This document shows positions 1-8,618 of a DNA stretch of 64,000 bases, piece after piece. The notes under the pieces are model-generated. The model did not search any database. It was not told the DNA's origin and was given only the letters and a program-made list of their open reading frames with translations. Position 1 is the first letter of the stretch. Every line of letters starts with the position of its first letter. This stretch comes from Lentisphaerae bacterium GWF2_45_14 (GTDB lineage: Bacteria; Verrucomicrobiota; Lentisphaeria; Victivallales; GWF2-45-14): NCBI GenBank assembly GCA_001804785.1, contig MHBG01000010.1:39965-103964 (forward strand), written 5' to 3'. The position numbers and the translations under genes were made by a program.

Positions 1-123
1 CTTATTGTATTCGATGGCGGCCTCGACAGGATCCCCTGCATCCACAAGGTCAACGAAATTGATGCCTTTTACGACCCTTCCGCCAGTAACGTCAAGACAG
101 GGAATTATCCTTTTGGCAAGCAT
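1..123 (-). CDS. hisF: Imidazole glycerol phosphate synthase subunit HisF (N-terminal part)
   Basis: Only the first 41 codons lie in the window; the gene continues past position 1. HisF is the cyclase subunit of the HisF-HisH complex, which turns PRFAR plus ammonia into imidazole glycerol phosphate and AICAR in histidine synthesis. The visible start [12 protein letters not shown] followed by GGRVVKG and DAGDPVE is the highly conserved beta1 strand and loop of the HisF barrel, and Asp11 is the family's catalytic aspartate. It begins 3 bp after the stop of the ferredoxin oxidoreductase beta-gamma gene, so the two are probably co-transcribed although they are metabolically unrelated. Confidence 0.93.
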   Translation of the reverse strand, partial: MLAKRIIPCLDVTGGRVVKGINFVDLVDAGDPVEAAIEYNK

Positions 124-126
124 GGC

Positions 127-1602
127 TCACTGTTCCTCTTTGACGTTCTTCTTGCCTTCGTAGAATGCCTTGAGATTGAGGGCCACGGCCTCTTTCTTGC
201 TTTTAAAGCACGTTGTGATGGCCTCTTCGAAAGCAAGGTCGAAGTCCTTCTTGTCGTCGCCCTGAAGGTAATAGTCTATCATGGCGACAGAGAGCGCGCC
301 GAGTATGACGGAGTTCGCATATTTTATATCGCCGAGTTCCTTGGCTATATCGGCGGCCTTGATCGAACAGATTTTTTTATCTTTTGCGCATTCGGGCTTA
401 GTGATTATGCTGCTGTCATAGAGGAGCATCCCGTGCTCCTTCAGTTCGGGCAGGAATTTCTCTACGGACTGCTGATTCATTGCGATGAGCAAATTTGTGT
501 CCTTGTCGATAATGGGGGAACCGACCATATCACGGCTAACGACGACGGAGCAGTTTGCCGTTCCTCCGCGCATTTCTGGTCCATAGGACGGCAGCCATGT
601 CACGTTGAAGTTTCTGAGCTGGCCCATCAGGGCTATCATCATTCCGAGGCTGAGTACGCCCTGTCCGCCGTAGCCGGCGCATTTTATACGTTTTTCTCTG
701 TTAAAGAGTTCCGACTCGTTCTGGAAGTCAGGTGATTTTCCGCACCTGGATCTTTCAGGGAAAAGTGCCTTTTTCACCTTTTCGGAGTCGAAGACAGGGA
801 CAGATCTCTTAATGGGGTCGCGTTCGCTGCCGATGTCCTTGAAACAGTTAAGTGAAAAATACGGGACCATGTGGTGTTCAATCCACTCGTCTGTTTCCTG
901 GGGTGTCTTTTTCAGGTTCACGGGGCAGCCTGCAAGTATTTCCACGAGCGAAAAGCCGCGTCTTTCTTTCATGTACTGAAGCGCCTTGCGTATCGCCCTT
1001 CTGGCCTTCAATATTCTGGCGGTGGAGGTAACCGCGACGCGCTCGACATATATCGGGGAGTCAAGTGCGGAAACCATTTCCGAGACTTTGAGCGGGTAGC
1101 CTTCATTAAGTATTGAGCGACCGTAAGGTGAGGTGGCTGTTTTCTGCCCCGGCAGGGTTGTCGGCGCCATCTGGCCGCCGGTCATACCGTAAATGCCGTT
1201 GTTCACAAATATTACGGCCATATTTTCGCCGCGGTTTGCGGCCTGGATGAAATTATTGAAGCCTATAGCGCCGAGGTCGCCGTCGCCCTGATAGGATATG
1301 ACGTAACTTTCGGGGTTGGCCCTTGAAATTCCGGTACCTACGGCAGGGGCGCGTCCGTGCGGGACAGATATTCCGCATGCGTCAAAATAGTAGTAGGCAA
1401 AGACGGAACATCCTACCGGCGAAAGTATTACAGTATTATCCTGGATTTCCATATCGCTGATTGCTTCTGCTATCAGCTTATGCACGAGACCGTGTCCGCA
1501 GCCGGGGCAGTAGTGCATATTGGTTTTATTGCTGCCTGGGCGTCTTTCGAATGTTTCGAGGAAACCGCCCGGGCGGCCGTATTTAACAGTCTTTTTTGTC
1601 AT
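127..1602 (-). CDS. 2-oxoacid:ferredoxin oxidoreductase, fused beta (TPP) and gamma subunits
   Basis: Residues about 1-290 form the thiamine-pyrophosphate beta subunit: CPGCGHG at 32-38 and GDGDLGAIG with a downstream [11 protein letters not shown], the TPP/Mg binding signature. Residues from about 308 form the gamma subunit, with [13 protein letters not shown] and [14 protein letters not shown]. Most relatives encode these as two genes, so this is a natural fusion of about 490 residues. The enzyme oxidatively decarboxylates a 2-oxoacid to an acyl-CoA with ferredoxin as acceptor. Its ATG overlaps the alpha-subunit stop by 4 bp (ATGA), and the ferredoxin subunit lies further upstream. Because the partner alpha subunit is VorB-like, branched-chain 2-oxoacids or 2-oxoglutarate are likelier substrates than pyruvate; the substrate is inferred. 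Confidence 0.9.
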   Translation of the reverse strand: MTKKTVKYGRPGGFLETFERRPGSNKTNMHYCPGCGHGLVHKLIAEAISDMEIQDNTVILSPVGCSVFAYYYFDACGISVPHGRAPAVGTGISRANPESYVISYQGDGDLGAIGFNNFIQAANRGENMAVIFVNNGIYGMTGGQMAPTTLPGQKTATSPYGRSILNEGYPLKVSEMVSALDSPIYVERVAVTSTARILKARRAIRKALQYMKERRGFSLVEILAGCPVNLKKTPQETDEWIEHHMVPYFSLNCFKDIGSERDPIKRSVPVFDSEKVKKALFPERSRCGKSPDFQNESELFNREKRIKCAGYGGQGVLSLGMMIALMGQLRNFNVTWLPSYGPEMRGGTANCSVVVSRDMVGSPIIDKDTNLLIAMNQQSVEKFLPELKEHGMLLYDSSIITKPECAKDKKICSIKAADIAKELGDIKYANSVILGALSVAMIDYYLQGDDKKDFDLAFEEAITTCFKSKKEAVALNLKAFYEGKKNVKEEQ

Positions 1603-2663
1603 TTCGCGGCCTCCAGTGTTTCGATGGTCTTGTCCATTATTTCATCTACGGACGGTATATTTCCGCCCATTCGGCTGCAAAGCTCCACAGGTTTCCGGCA
1701 GCTTATTCCGAGTTTTATATCATCTATCATCTGTCCGTTGCTCATTTCCACGCTGAGATATGTCTTAGCGGTTCCGAGGGTTTTCATAAGTTCATCGTTC
1801 GGGAACGGAAAAAGCGTTATTGGCCTGAGGAGTCCGGCCTTTATGCCTTTGTCCCTGAGCTTTTTAACGGCAGTTCTTGCGACGCGGCTGGCAATCCCGT
1901 AGGCTACGAGTACGATTTCGGCATCATCGAGGAAATATTTCTCGCAGGTCTGTTCGGCCTTTTTAATGGAGTCGTATTTTGACTGGAGCTTCTGGTTGAG
2001 CGCTTCAAGATCGTCATGCTCAAGATAAATTGAGGTAAGGAAGTTTCTGCGGCTTCTTGCCGAACCGTCAAGGGCCCACTCGGGGATATCTGGTTTTTTG
2101 ACGGGCTCGGGAAGTGTCACGGATTCAAGCATCTGTCCAATCACGCCGTCGGCGAGGACATATACGGGGGTCCTGTACTTGTCCGCCAGTTCAAAACCTT
2201 TTACGGTGAAGTCGCACATTTCCTGAGCAGAATTTGGGGCTAGGACTATGCATCTGTAGTTGCCGTGTCCACCGCCCTTTACGACCTGATTGTAATCGCT
2301 CTGCTCTGGGCCTATGTTGCCGAGACCCGGTCCGCCGCGCATTATGTCGACTATAACGCAGGGAAGTTCGCATGTTGCCATGTAGGAAACGCCTTCCTGC
2401 TTGAGGCTTATGCCGAGTCCCGATGAGGCGGTCATTGCCCGCCGTCCAGCGGCCGCCGCCCCGAAAACCATATTTATTGATGCTATCTCACATTCGGCCT
2501 GAAGGAAGACCCTTCCGAGTCTCGGAAAGAGCAATGATGCCGAATGTGCGATTTCGCTTGCCGGAGTTATAGGGTATCCGAAGAAACAGTCGCAACCCGC
2601 GAGGAGCGCGCCGTAGACAGCTGCTTCATTTCCCTTTAACAACAATCTGTTAGAGTATTCCAT
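1599..2663 (-). CDS. vorB: 2-oxoacid:ferredoxin oxidoreductase alpha subunit, VorB type
   Basis: 354 residues, the usual length of VorB (3-methyl-2-oxobutanoate:ferredoxin oxidoreductase alpha). The N-terminal pyrimidine-binding domain shows [28 protein letters not shown] and the [18 protein letters not shown] segment that contacts [19 protein letters not shown] and the C-terminal transketolase-like domain (ITLFPFP) follow. It sits between the ferredoxin gene (3 bp upstream) and the beta-gamma fusion (4 bp overlap), giving a complete complex. KorA of 2-oxoglutarate oxidoreductase is the main alternative; sequence alone does not settle the substrate. Confidence 0.88.
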   Translation of the reverse strand: MEYSNRLLLKGNEAAVYGALLAGCDCFFGYPITPASEIAHSASLLFPRLGRVFLQAECEIASINMVFGAAAAGRRAMTASSGLGISLKQEGVSYMATCELPCVIVDIMRGGPGLGNIGPEQSDYNQVVKGGGHGNYRCIVLAPNSAQEMCDFTVKGFELADKYRTPVYVLADGVIGQMLESVTLPEPVKKPDIPEWALDGSARSRRNFLTSIYLEHDDLEALNQKLQSKYDSIKKAEQTCEKYFLDDAEIVLVAYGIASRVARTAVKKLRDKGIKAGLLRPITLFPFPNDELMKTLGTAKTYLSVEMSNGQMIDDIKLGISCRKPVELCSRMGGNIPSVDEIMDKTIETLEAAK

Positions 2664-2666
2664 CTG

Positions 2667-2930
2667 TCATTTCCGTTCTTTTTTTTCATCGTCGTCAGAT
2701 TCTTCGATAATTGTTATCGCGCCCGGTTCGGGGCAACTGTAGAAACACGCACCGCAGCCGGTGCAAGCTTCCCCGATGTAAACGGCGTGCGGATGACCCA
2801 TTGCGTTAAGGCCGCTTTCCATTCTGAGGACTGACTTCGGACAGGCGGTCACGCAACGCTCGCATCCCTTGCATTCCTCTTTTGCTATGACAGGGAAAAA
2901 CACCTTGGTTTTTTTATTGGTTTCGGACAT
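2667..2930 (-). CDS. 4Fe-4S ferredoxin subunit of 2-oxoacid oxidoreductase (delta)
   Basis: An 87-residue protein with two CxxCxxCxxxCP motifs ([12 protein letters not shown] and [12 protein letters not shown]), each able to bind one [4Fe-4S] cluster. The C-terminus is acidic and then lysine-rich ([11 protein letters not shown]). It is the first gene of the oxidoreductase operon and probably carries electrons from the TPP site to free ferredoxin. An SD-like GGAGA lies 8 bp before the ATG. The acidic-basic tail is less conserved than the cluster-binding core. Confidence 0.9.
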   Translation of the reverse strand: MSETNKKTKVFFPVIAKEECKGCERCVTACPKSVLRMESGLNAMGHPHAVYIGEACTGCGACFYSCPEPGAITIIEESDDDEKKERK

Positions 2931-2982
2931 AAATACGTCTCCATTTGCGGCCTTGGACTAATTAAAGCAAGGCAAATTCCGC

Positions 2983-3459
2983 TTATTTCTTTTCTTGGTC
3001 TTCCCCGTCCGGCTCGAAGAATGAGAGGAAACCCGTGCCAGACGCAGAATCCTTCATCTTGACCCTTCGGAGGTTTGTGGTTTTTGTAGCCTGAAATGAT
3101 GTTTTCTTAATCAGGTTTTCATATTTTTTATCGGCCGGTCCGCCCGGTTCGGCAGGGACAGTGCTTTCTTTTTCGGTTATGATAAAAACGGTCTGCCCTA
3201 TCATTATGCGGTCGCCAATACATATTTTCTTTGTTCCCTTGACCGGCTCGTCGTTCACTTTAAGTCCGTTTGTGCTTTCAAGATCCTGTATGGCAAAACT
3301 TTCGCCATTGACGAGTATGACGCAGTGAAAGCGCGAGGACTTTTTATCGAAAACGCACACGTCGTTTTTCTCGCTTCTGCCGAGCTTTATCTCTCCCTTT
3401 TGGGGGATTGTGTATTCACTGCCTTTATTCATTCCGCTTATACATACAAGTGCAGACAT
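2983..3459 (-). CDS. FHA domain protein
   Basis: A single forkhead-associated domain occupies residues about 5-95 (LGRSEKNDV, SSRFHCVI, DLESTNGLKVN), the fold that binds phosphothreonine peptides. The rest is a low-complexity, Lys/Thr-rich tail without a recognisable domain. I start it at the ATG at 3459, residue 14 of the longest frame, because a strong GGAGG lies 8 bp upstream while the longer frame has no such site. It stands 53 bp upstream of the ferredoxin gene on the same strand. No Ser/Thr kinase gene is in the window, so its phospho-partner is unknown. Confidence 0.82.
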   Translation of the reverse strand: MSALVCISGMNKGSEYTIPQKGEIKLGRSEKNDVCVFDKKSSRFHCVILVNGESFAIQDLESTNGLKVNDEPVKGTKKICIGDRIMIGQTVFIITEKESTVPAEPGGPADKKYENLIKKTSFQATKTTNLRRVKMKDSASGTGFLSFFEPDGEDQEKK

Positions 3460-3705
3460 CAGAAATTTCCTCCAGTTCAATGAAACTGACCAGAGCAATT
3501 TAAGTTTATTAAATGCTAATTACAAGCTCCCCCCGTAAAATTTCCGGCTCCCCGTTCTGTCGGGCGTGACCGTTCCTGTTTCGACGGCAAGGCAGGAATG
3601 ATGCGGCATTTTGGACCGGCTCGACCTCCTGTGAGTTGCGTATCTGGAAATTATGCATTTTCTGTCAGGCGAAAAACCGAACATTTTATGTCATGGAAGA
3701 TGAAG

Positions 3706-4305
3706 TCAGATTTTTTCCCATTTGCCGCTTTCCACGTTGTATTTCTTGATAACTCTAGCTGGAATGCCGGCGGCTACGCTGTACGGAGGTATATCTCTGG
3801 TAACTACGGCATTGCTTCCTATGACGGAATGTTTTCCTATGGTAACACCGGGGAGAATACAGACCCCGTCGCCAATCCAGACTTCGTCTTCTATCGTGAC
3901 AGGCCCCGGATGCTTTAACGGCTGCGGCATGACCGGCATATTTATATCTTCATAACCGTGGAGATTGTCCGTTATGTAGACCCTTTCGGCGATGACGACT
4001 CTCTTTCCTATTTTCATATGCCCGCAGGCGATGATGTGAACGAAATGGCCGACATAAGTTCCTTCGCCTACCTCCAGTCTCGGGTTGAATCTCACCCCGG
4101 CGTATTCGTTAACGCAATCTATCCAGCCGTAAGGGTTTACGCAACAGTTGCCTTCCATAAACATCTGCCGCATGTTATTGCTGTGAAAAGGCGGATAAAT
4201 GACACTGCCTTTTCCAATGGCCCCTGACGCCCCCCTCAGTAATGCCGTATTAATTCCCCCTTTTTTAATTCTCAGCCATCTTTTAAATTTTACAAAGTCC
4301 ATCAT
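3706..4305 (-). CDS. Hexapeptide-repeat acyltransferase (LbH fold)
   Basis: 199 residues with an uneven N-terminus followed by left-handed beta-helix repeats ([LIV]GxxxxI type: VGEGTYVG, IGKRVVIAE, IEDEVWIGDGVCILPGVTIG, IGSNAVVTRDIPPYSVAAGIPA). The ending AAGIPARVIKKY is typical of Maa/NodL/WbbJ-type O-acetyltransferases, and His in TDNLHGYED is a candidate catalytic residue. It presumably transfers an acetyl group from acetyl-CoA to a sugar. It follows the TIM-barrel and rhamnosidase genes by 7 bp, so it is part of that carbohydrate operon. The 245 bp downstream of the FHA gene contain nothing I recognise. Confidence 0.8.
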   Translation of the reverse strand: MMDFVKFKRWLRIKKGGINTALLRGASGAIGKGSVIYPPFHSNNMRQMFMEGNCCVNPYGWIDCVNEYAGVRFNPRLEVGEGTYVGHFVHIIACGHMKIGKRVVIAERVYITDNLHGYEDINMPVMPQPLKHPGPVTIEDEVWIGDGVCILPGVTIGKHSVIGSNAVVTRDIPPYSVAAGIPARVIKKYNVESGKWEKI

Positions 4306-4312
4306 ATAACCT

Positions 4313-5281
4313 TTAATTACAGATTAATTTTCTGACGAAACGGGATGTTTCAACGGCATTACCTTTTAGAATACATTCTTTAATCCGTTGACGTTTATTT
4401 GTCAGGAGTTTATCGAAAGCCTTAAGCCAGTTGACCGATTCCGAGATAGCGCCGACTGCGTCTTCACGGTAGGGATACTGGTCCATAGAAAGCCAGCCGT
4501 CATAACCGCATTCGTCGAGCCAGAAAAGAAGTTCGATATATTCAATGGTATGCACTGAACCTACAATCATATCATCGTCCCAGCTCCGGAAATTGTCATT
4601 GAAATGCATATGAAAGAGTTTATTTCCGGCCTGCTTTGCAAGGACGACTGACTCCGATACGTTTTCGCCACCGAGAAAGGCATGTCCGGTATCGATCGTT
4701 ACACCGACATTGTCCAGTCCAGTCTGAAGGCAGACAAGGAGGGTATCGGACATTCTCGCAAGATACGAATGCGTACGCGGTTCCTTCGCCTTGTATTCGA
4801 GCGCGAACTTGAGTTGTGGATATTCGGAAGCGATAAGTGCTATATTTTCCGTAAGATATTTTCTTTCATCAAGATAGTATCCTTGAAGAGGATAGTCGTA
4901 GCCGTCCTGTCCCGGCCAAATATTTATAATCGAACAGTTCAACTCGAGAGCTATTCCGCACATTTCTCGGAGATATTCAACGGCTTTTTCCCTGACTGCT
5001 TTTTCTTTCGCTGAAAGACTACCATTCCCCCATAATCTGTCGGCGAAGAGATCAGGGATTATAGACACGCATTCAAAGTCAAGCTTATCAAGGGCCTTCT
5101 TTATTTCAGCGGCATTGTCTTTTCTTATGTCCCATGTTCCGACAAGTTCAATGCCTTTTATTCCCTCAATTCGGGATGCGTTTTTGAGCATCTCGATTGA
5201 CGACGGATTGTTTTTGTAGCCTCCGCAGAAACGGTCTTTTGTGTTTCCGAGGTTTCCGAGAATCGCAGAATATTTTCTCAT
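4313..5281 (-). CDS. Sugar phosphate isomerase/epimerase-like TIM-barrel protein
   Basis: 322 residues of the AP-endonuclease-2/xylose-isomerase-like superfamily. Supporting segments are IKGIELVGTWDIRK near the N-terminus, NCSIINIWPGQDGYDYPLQ, FALEYKAKEPR, NVGVTIDTGHAFLGG, KLFHMHFNDNF and WLSMDQYPYREDAVGA. These carry the Glu, Asp-His, His and Asp/Glu residues that bind a divalent metal in this fold. It is probably a cytoplasmic ketose/aldose isomerase, and L-rhamnose isomerase-like chemistry is conceivable because of the GH78-like neighbour. Its ATG overlaps the stop of that neighbour by 4 bp, implying translational coupling. The exact substrate is unknown. Confidence 0.82.
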   Translation of the reverse strand: MRKYSAILGNLGNTKDRFCGGYKNNPSSIEMLKNASRIEGIKGIELVGTWDIRKDNAAEIKKALDKLDFECVSIIPDLFADRLWGNGSLSAKEKAVREKAVEYLREMCGIALELNCSIINIWPGQDGYDYPLQGYYLDERKYLTENIALIASEYPQLKFALEYKAKEPRTHSYLARMSDTLLVCLQTGLDNVGVTIDTGHAFLGGENVSESVVLAKQAGNKLFHMHFNDNFRSWDDDMIVGSVHTIEYIELLFWLDECGYDGWLSMDQYPYREDAVGAISESVNWLKAFDKLLTNKRQRIKECILKGNAVETSRFVRKLICN

Positions 5282-7638
5282 ATTTCATTTTCCTGTTTTA
5301 TCTCAAATTCATGACAGCCCGGGCCCCATGTTCCATTTTTGTAGGTCAGAGCTTTGCAATCATTGGGGACTTTTAAAAAGACTGAAAGTCCATAAGCAGA
5401 TTTTTCCCATTTGACTTCAATCTTCCCGCTGGGGGTCGGAATGGAACCTTCGGCGGATTTGATATCAAAAGGAAACGGATTGAATATGAATTCCTTGAAG
5501 CCTTGCCTGGAAGGAGTTATCCCTAAAATTATGGTCTGAAAGAAGTCGATGGGCGCTGCTGCGAATCCGTGGCAGAGACTGGCGGAGCCGCCAAATGCCT
5601 CTTTGCCTGACTTATGAATACCGGCCTCCCATAAAGTTGGAGTTCCTGTTTTTATCATATTCCCCCAATATTTTCTGATTCTTTTGAGAATCTCACTTTC
5701 CTGCCCTGTCTTCTTCATCGCTTGGAATATAAAAAACTGAAAATAGAGTTCTGGGGTGAGGAGTTGTTCATCCGTGAGGGCTTCTTTAATATACTTTTCG
5801 ATACAGTCTGAATATTCACCTGAAAGGATGGCGAGTGCGTGTGGAAGCTGACTTGATCGCCTATCGTCAGGGGAGTTTGCAAAACGTTTCTCTTCATTCA
5901 TGAAGAAAATCTTTTCGGTATTTTCCGAAACATTTCTGATTTCTTCGAGATATTTATCTTTTCCGATATCAAATTTTATTTCGTCGGCAAGTTCAATTAC
6001 TGTTTTCAGCGCAATAATGTAAAAGTAATTGAGCATGGATGTCCTTTTCCCCGTGAAAGAGAATCCGTTCATTTCGTAAGACCAGTCAAAAAAGTTCCAA
6101 TATTTTTCGGGCGGATTAATTATTCCGTCCGTATCCTGCCAGGATTTAAAGAGTTCAAGTATCTTCATGAGACGTGGAAGAAATTCTTTCAGCAGGCTCG
6201 AGTCGCCGGTATAGAGATAATAATCTTTTAGCATTAAAGTAATATAAAGATTGGTTGGCAGGAGTATAAGTATTTCCTGGTCGCGCGGACATGGACAGAC
6301 ACCGGGAACAAGACCATTTTCAAAAGCGTCGGAGAACGCCATCTGAAAGGCGCGCTTATGAATCCTAGGATCTCCGAAAGCCTGAAGCGCGGTTCTATTT
6401 TCTACAATAAGATCGTTTACCCAGAAAGAGCGTTCGCGCCATGGGCAGTCGGTGAAAATATCGGTCGTACATGCGGAAAGAGTCTCACTGCACACATCCC
6501 ATATTTTGTTGAGGAGAGTCTCGCTGCAATTGAAAGATGCTTTTGCGCTGAAAGGATAGCGGCGGTCAAGAGCTCGGACATTATGAATCGTAACAGGCGA
6601 CGGAAAATTTCTGATGACTATCTGTACAAGGCGGAATCCTCTTTCCATCAAGCTGTTGCCTATTTTCTGTCGGCCGTCTCTTAGGATATATCTGTCCGCG
6701 AGATTATAGCTTTTACTTGTATGCGTATGGTCGGCGCGGAGGCGTTTGTTCCAAAGCTCTTCTTCGTGGGTGATGTCAATGACGGTACCAGCCGGTGCGC
6801 TTATGTCCAGTTCAAATCGTCCGATAATCTCGCGTTTGAAATTGAAAACCAGAGCGGCCCCCTGATTCCCGTGCGGAGGATTTATTCTGACATGTTTTTC
6901 ACCGGTGACAGTCAGTCCGTTCAGTCTGTCTGCGATTCCTTTCGGGAAATCAAGATGCTTTTCCTCCGTCATTATTTTAGCGATGTCGATATCGTCCAAG
7001 TCTTTAAGTTCCGGGACGAGGGCTTTCGCAGGAATATCACATAGGGTGTATTCCGTTTCTTTCAGGAAGGGTATATTCCGTGGCAAGAGCTTCTTTTTGA
7101 CTACTTCGCTTTCAGGTGAAAGAACGGATGCTTTTTCCCATACGTTATTATCTTTGCGCAACAGCCAGTTGAGGGGTTCTTTTCTCATGTCGCGCCACTC
7201 GCAAAAGCCTGTTTGCATGGTATAGGTACGGACATCCTGTTTCCACTCATTTTCTATGGAGGAGAGTTCCCACGATTCGTCGGTTTTGAGAATATTTTCG
7301 ATTTCCAGTATTAAGCCAGGTCCGCCGGGAGCCGTTGTAAATGTTTCGATATTCATGCAGAGGCAGAGCACGGCAATGATATTTTCTCCCTGTTTTAGAT
7401 AGGGCGCGGCGTCATAGGTGTCGTAAAAGTTCTGCGAGTGTGTGCCTCTTGCCGGTCCTTTGCCTATTTCTATTCCATTGATATACAAGATATAAAAACT
7501 TTCCGCCGCGATATGGAGGTTGACTTTTGACGACAGCTTTCCGATCTCGAACTTTTTAACTGCCCTGAAATAAAAATTCTTCTTTTCCGCCGAACTCTTC
7601 GGAGCTATCCAGTCAGCGTTTATCTTGTAATCATTCAT
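5278..7638 (-). CDS. Alpha-L-rhamnosidase-like glycoside hydrolase (GH78-like)
   Basis: 786 residues without a signal peptide, so cytoplasmic. The N-terminal third has jelly-roll segments typical of GH78 (ADWIAPKSS, FYFRAVKKFEI, FYILYINGIEIGKGPARGT). The (alpha/alpha)6 catalytic part carries TDIFTDCPWRERSFWVND near residue 400, the equivalent of the family's D-C-P-x-R-x-E block with its catalytic acid, and WEAG and GSASLCHGFAAAP near 690. A C-terminal beta domain follows. It would release terminal alpha-L-rhamnose or a related 6-deoxysugar from imported oligosaccharides. It heads an operon with the epimerase and acyltransferase and is divergent from an AraC regulator that likely controls it. 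Substrate specificity within the family is uncertain. Confidence 0.8.
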   Translation of the reverse strand: MNDYKINADWIAPKSSAEKKNFYFRAVKKFEIGKLSSKVNLHIAAESFYILYINGIEIGKGPARGTHSQNFYDTYDAAPYLKQGENIIAVLCLCMNIETFTTAPGGPGLILEIENILKTDESWELSSIENEWKQDVRTYTMQTGFCEWRDMRKEPLNWLLRKDNNVWEKASVLSPESEVVKKKLLPRNIPFLKETEYTLCDIPAKALVPELKDLDDIDIAKIMTEEKHLDFPKGIADRLNGLTVTGEKHVRINPPHGNQGAALVFNFKREIIGRFELDISAPAGTVIDITHEEELWNKRLRADHTHTSKSYNLADRYILRDGRQKIGNSLMERGFRLVQIVIRNFPSPVTIHNVRALDRRYPFSAKASFNCSETLLNKIWDVCSETLSACTTDIFTDCPWRERSFWVNDLIVENRTALQAFGDPRIHKRAFQMAFSDAFENGLVPGVCPCPRDQEILILLPTNLYITLMLKDYYLYTGDSSLLKEFLPRLMKILELFKSWQDTDGIINPPEKYWNFFDWSYEMNGFSFTGKRTSMLNYFYIIALKTVIELADEIKFDIGKDKYLEEIRNVSENTEKIFFMNEEKRFANSPDDRRSSQLPHALAILSGEYSDCIEKYIKEALTDEQLLTPELYFQFFIFQAMKKTGQESEILKRIRKYWGNMIKTGTPTLWEAGIHKSGKEAFGGSASLCHGFAAAPIDFFQTIILGITPSRQGFKEFIFNPFPFDIKSAEGSIPTPSGKIEVKWEKSAYGLSVFLKVPNDCKALTYKNGTWGPGCHEFEIKQENEI

Positions 7639-7719
7639 GAAAAATGCGTCTTTTTTTTCTAATGTTTTTGCCTATTGCGAATGATTATAATATATTAAAG
7701 TCATATTTTAAATGGACGT

Positions 7720-7738
7720 GTACACAAATTATGTGTAC
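7720..7738. promoter_or_regulatory. Inverted repeat in divergent promoter region
   Basis: Between the divergent GH78-like and AraC genes, GTACAC (7720-7725) and GTGTAC (7733-7738) form perfect 6 bp arms around a 7 bp AT-rich spacer. The site is 22 bp before the AraC start codon. It may be an operator or part of the AraC leader; AraC proteins more often use direct repeats, so which regulator binds is open. Confidence 0.4.
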
Positions 7739-7760
7739 TATTGTAATATATGGAGAAATA

Positions 7761-8618
7761 ATGCCGAGTCGTGAAAATGCTTCATGCTGGGACCGTGTTC
7801 CTGAAATAAAAATGATTGTATGCAGGACCCAGACGCTGGGCCCAGGAGGGTCATTCCACTGGATGCAGAAAAACGCACGGGGACCTTATTGGCGGATATA
7901 TTGGAACGATGCTCCCGGGGCGTTTGTCTCCTGCGAGGGGCGCGATGTTGAATTGGGACCCGAAATGATTGTAGCGCTGTCACCGGACGCGTGTTATTCT
8001 ACTAGGGCAGATAAACTGGTTAATCATTTTTACATCCATTGCTTTGTTTCTTATCCGTTTACAGAAATTAAAGGGCGAATGTTCGTACTGACTGATCAGG
8101 ATCTGTTACGTCGGGCATCGGCTCTGGCAAAAAAAGCAAATCAAAACCATGATACATGGCAGACTCAAATGGAACTCTTGGTGTATCTCAATTCTGCTTT
8201 TCTGGCGCTTCCCCGGAAAAGCGTTCCGGATTGTCCGAAATATTCACCGAAGGTTATGAAGGCCGTAAAAATACTTGGGAGAAAACAGAAGATATCTAAC
8301 GACGAGTTAGCCAGACTGGTAAGCATGAGCAGGAATGCTTTTCTCTTTCTGTTCAGGAAAGAAACCAAAAACTCACCGCAGGCGTATTCCCGGCAACTGA
8401 GGCTCAATGAAGCCTGCGTGATGCTTCAGCACAGTGACAAATCGATTGACGAGATAGCTAGGGAAACTTCTTTTTGTGACCGATATCACTTCTCTCGCGC
8501 CTTCCATCGGGTTATTGGACATACTCCACGACAATTCAGGTTGCGGAAATATCCGGATATTGATACTGCCGCAGACCATATTTTTAAGTGGACAGCTTGC
8601 TCGACGGAGAGTCGGTAA
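7761..8618 (+). CDS. AraC family transcriptional regulator
   Basis: 286 residues from the ATG at 7761, chosen because GGAGA ends 4 bp upstream; the longer frame adds an unlikely hydrophobic extension. The N-terminal ~150 residues form a cupin-like sugar-sensing domain (FHWMQKNARGPYWRIYWND, VNHFYIHCFVSY). The C-terminal ~100 residues hold two HTH units: ISNDELARLVSMSRNAFLFL and then SIDEIARETSFCDRYHFSRA with FHRVIGHTPRQFR. It is divergent from the rhamnosidase operon and probably activates it. Its 3' end overlaps the convergent MFS gene by 35 bp. Confidence 0.88.
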   Translation: MPSRENASCWDRVPEIKMIVCRTQTLGPGGSFHWMQKNARGPYWRIYWNDAPGAFVSCEGRDVELGPEMIVALSPDACYSTRADKLVNHFYIHCFVSYPFTEIKGRMFVLTDQDLLRRASALAKKANQNHDTWQTQMELLVYLNSAFLALPRKSVPDCPKYSPKVMKAVKILGRKQKISNDELARLVSMSRNAFLFLFRKETKNSPQAYSRQLRLNEACVMLQHSDKSIDEIARETSFCDRYHFSRAFHRVIGHTPRQFRLRKYPDIDTAADHIFKWTACSTESR

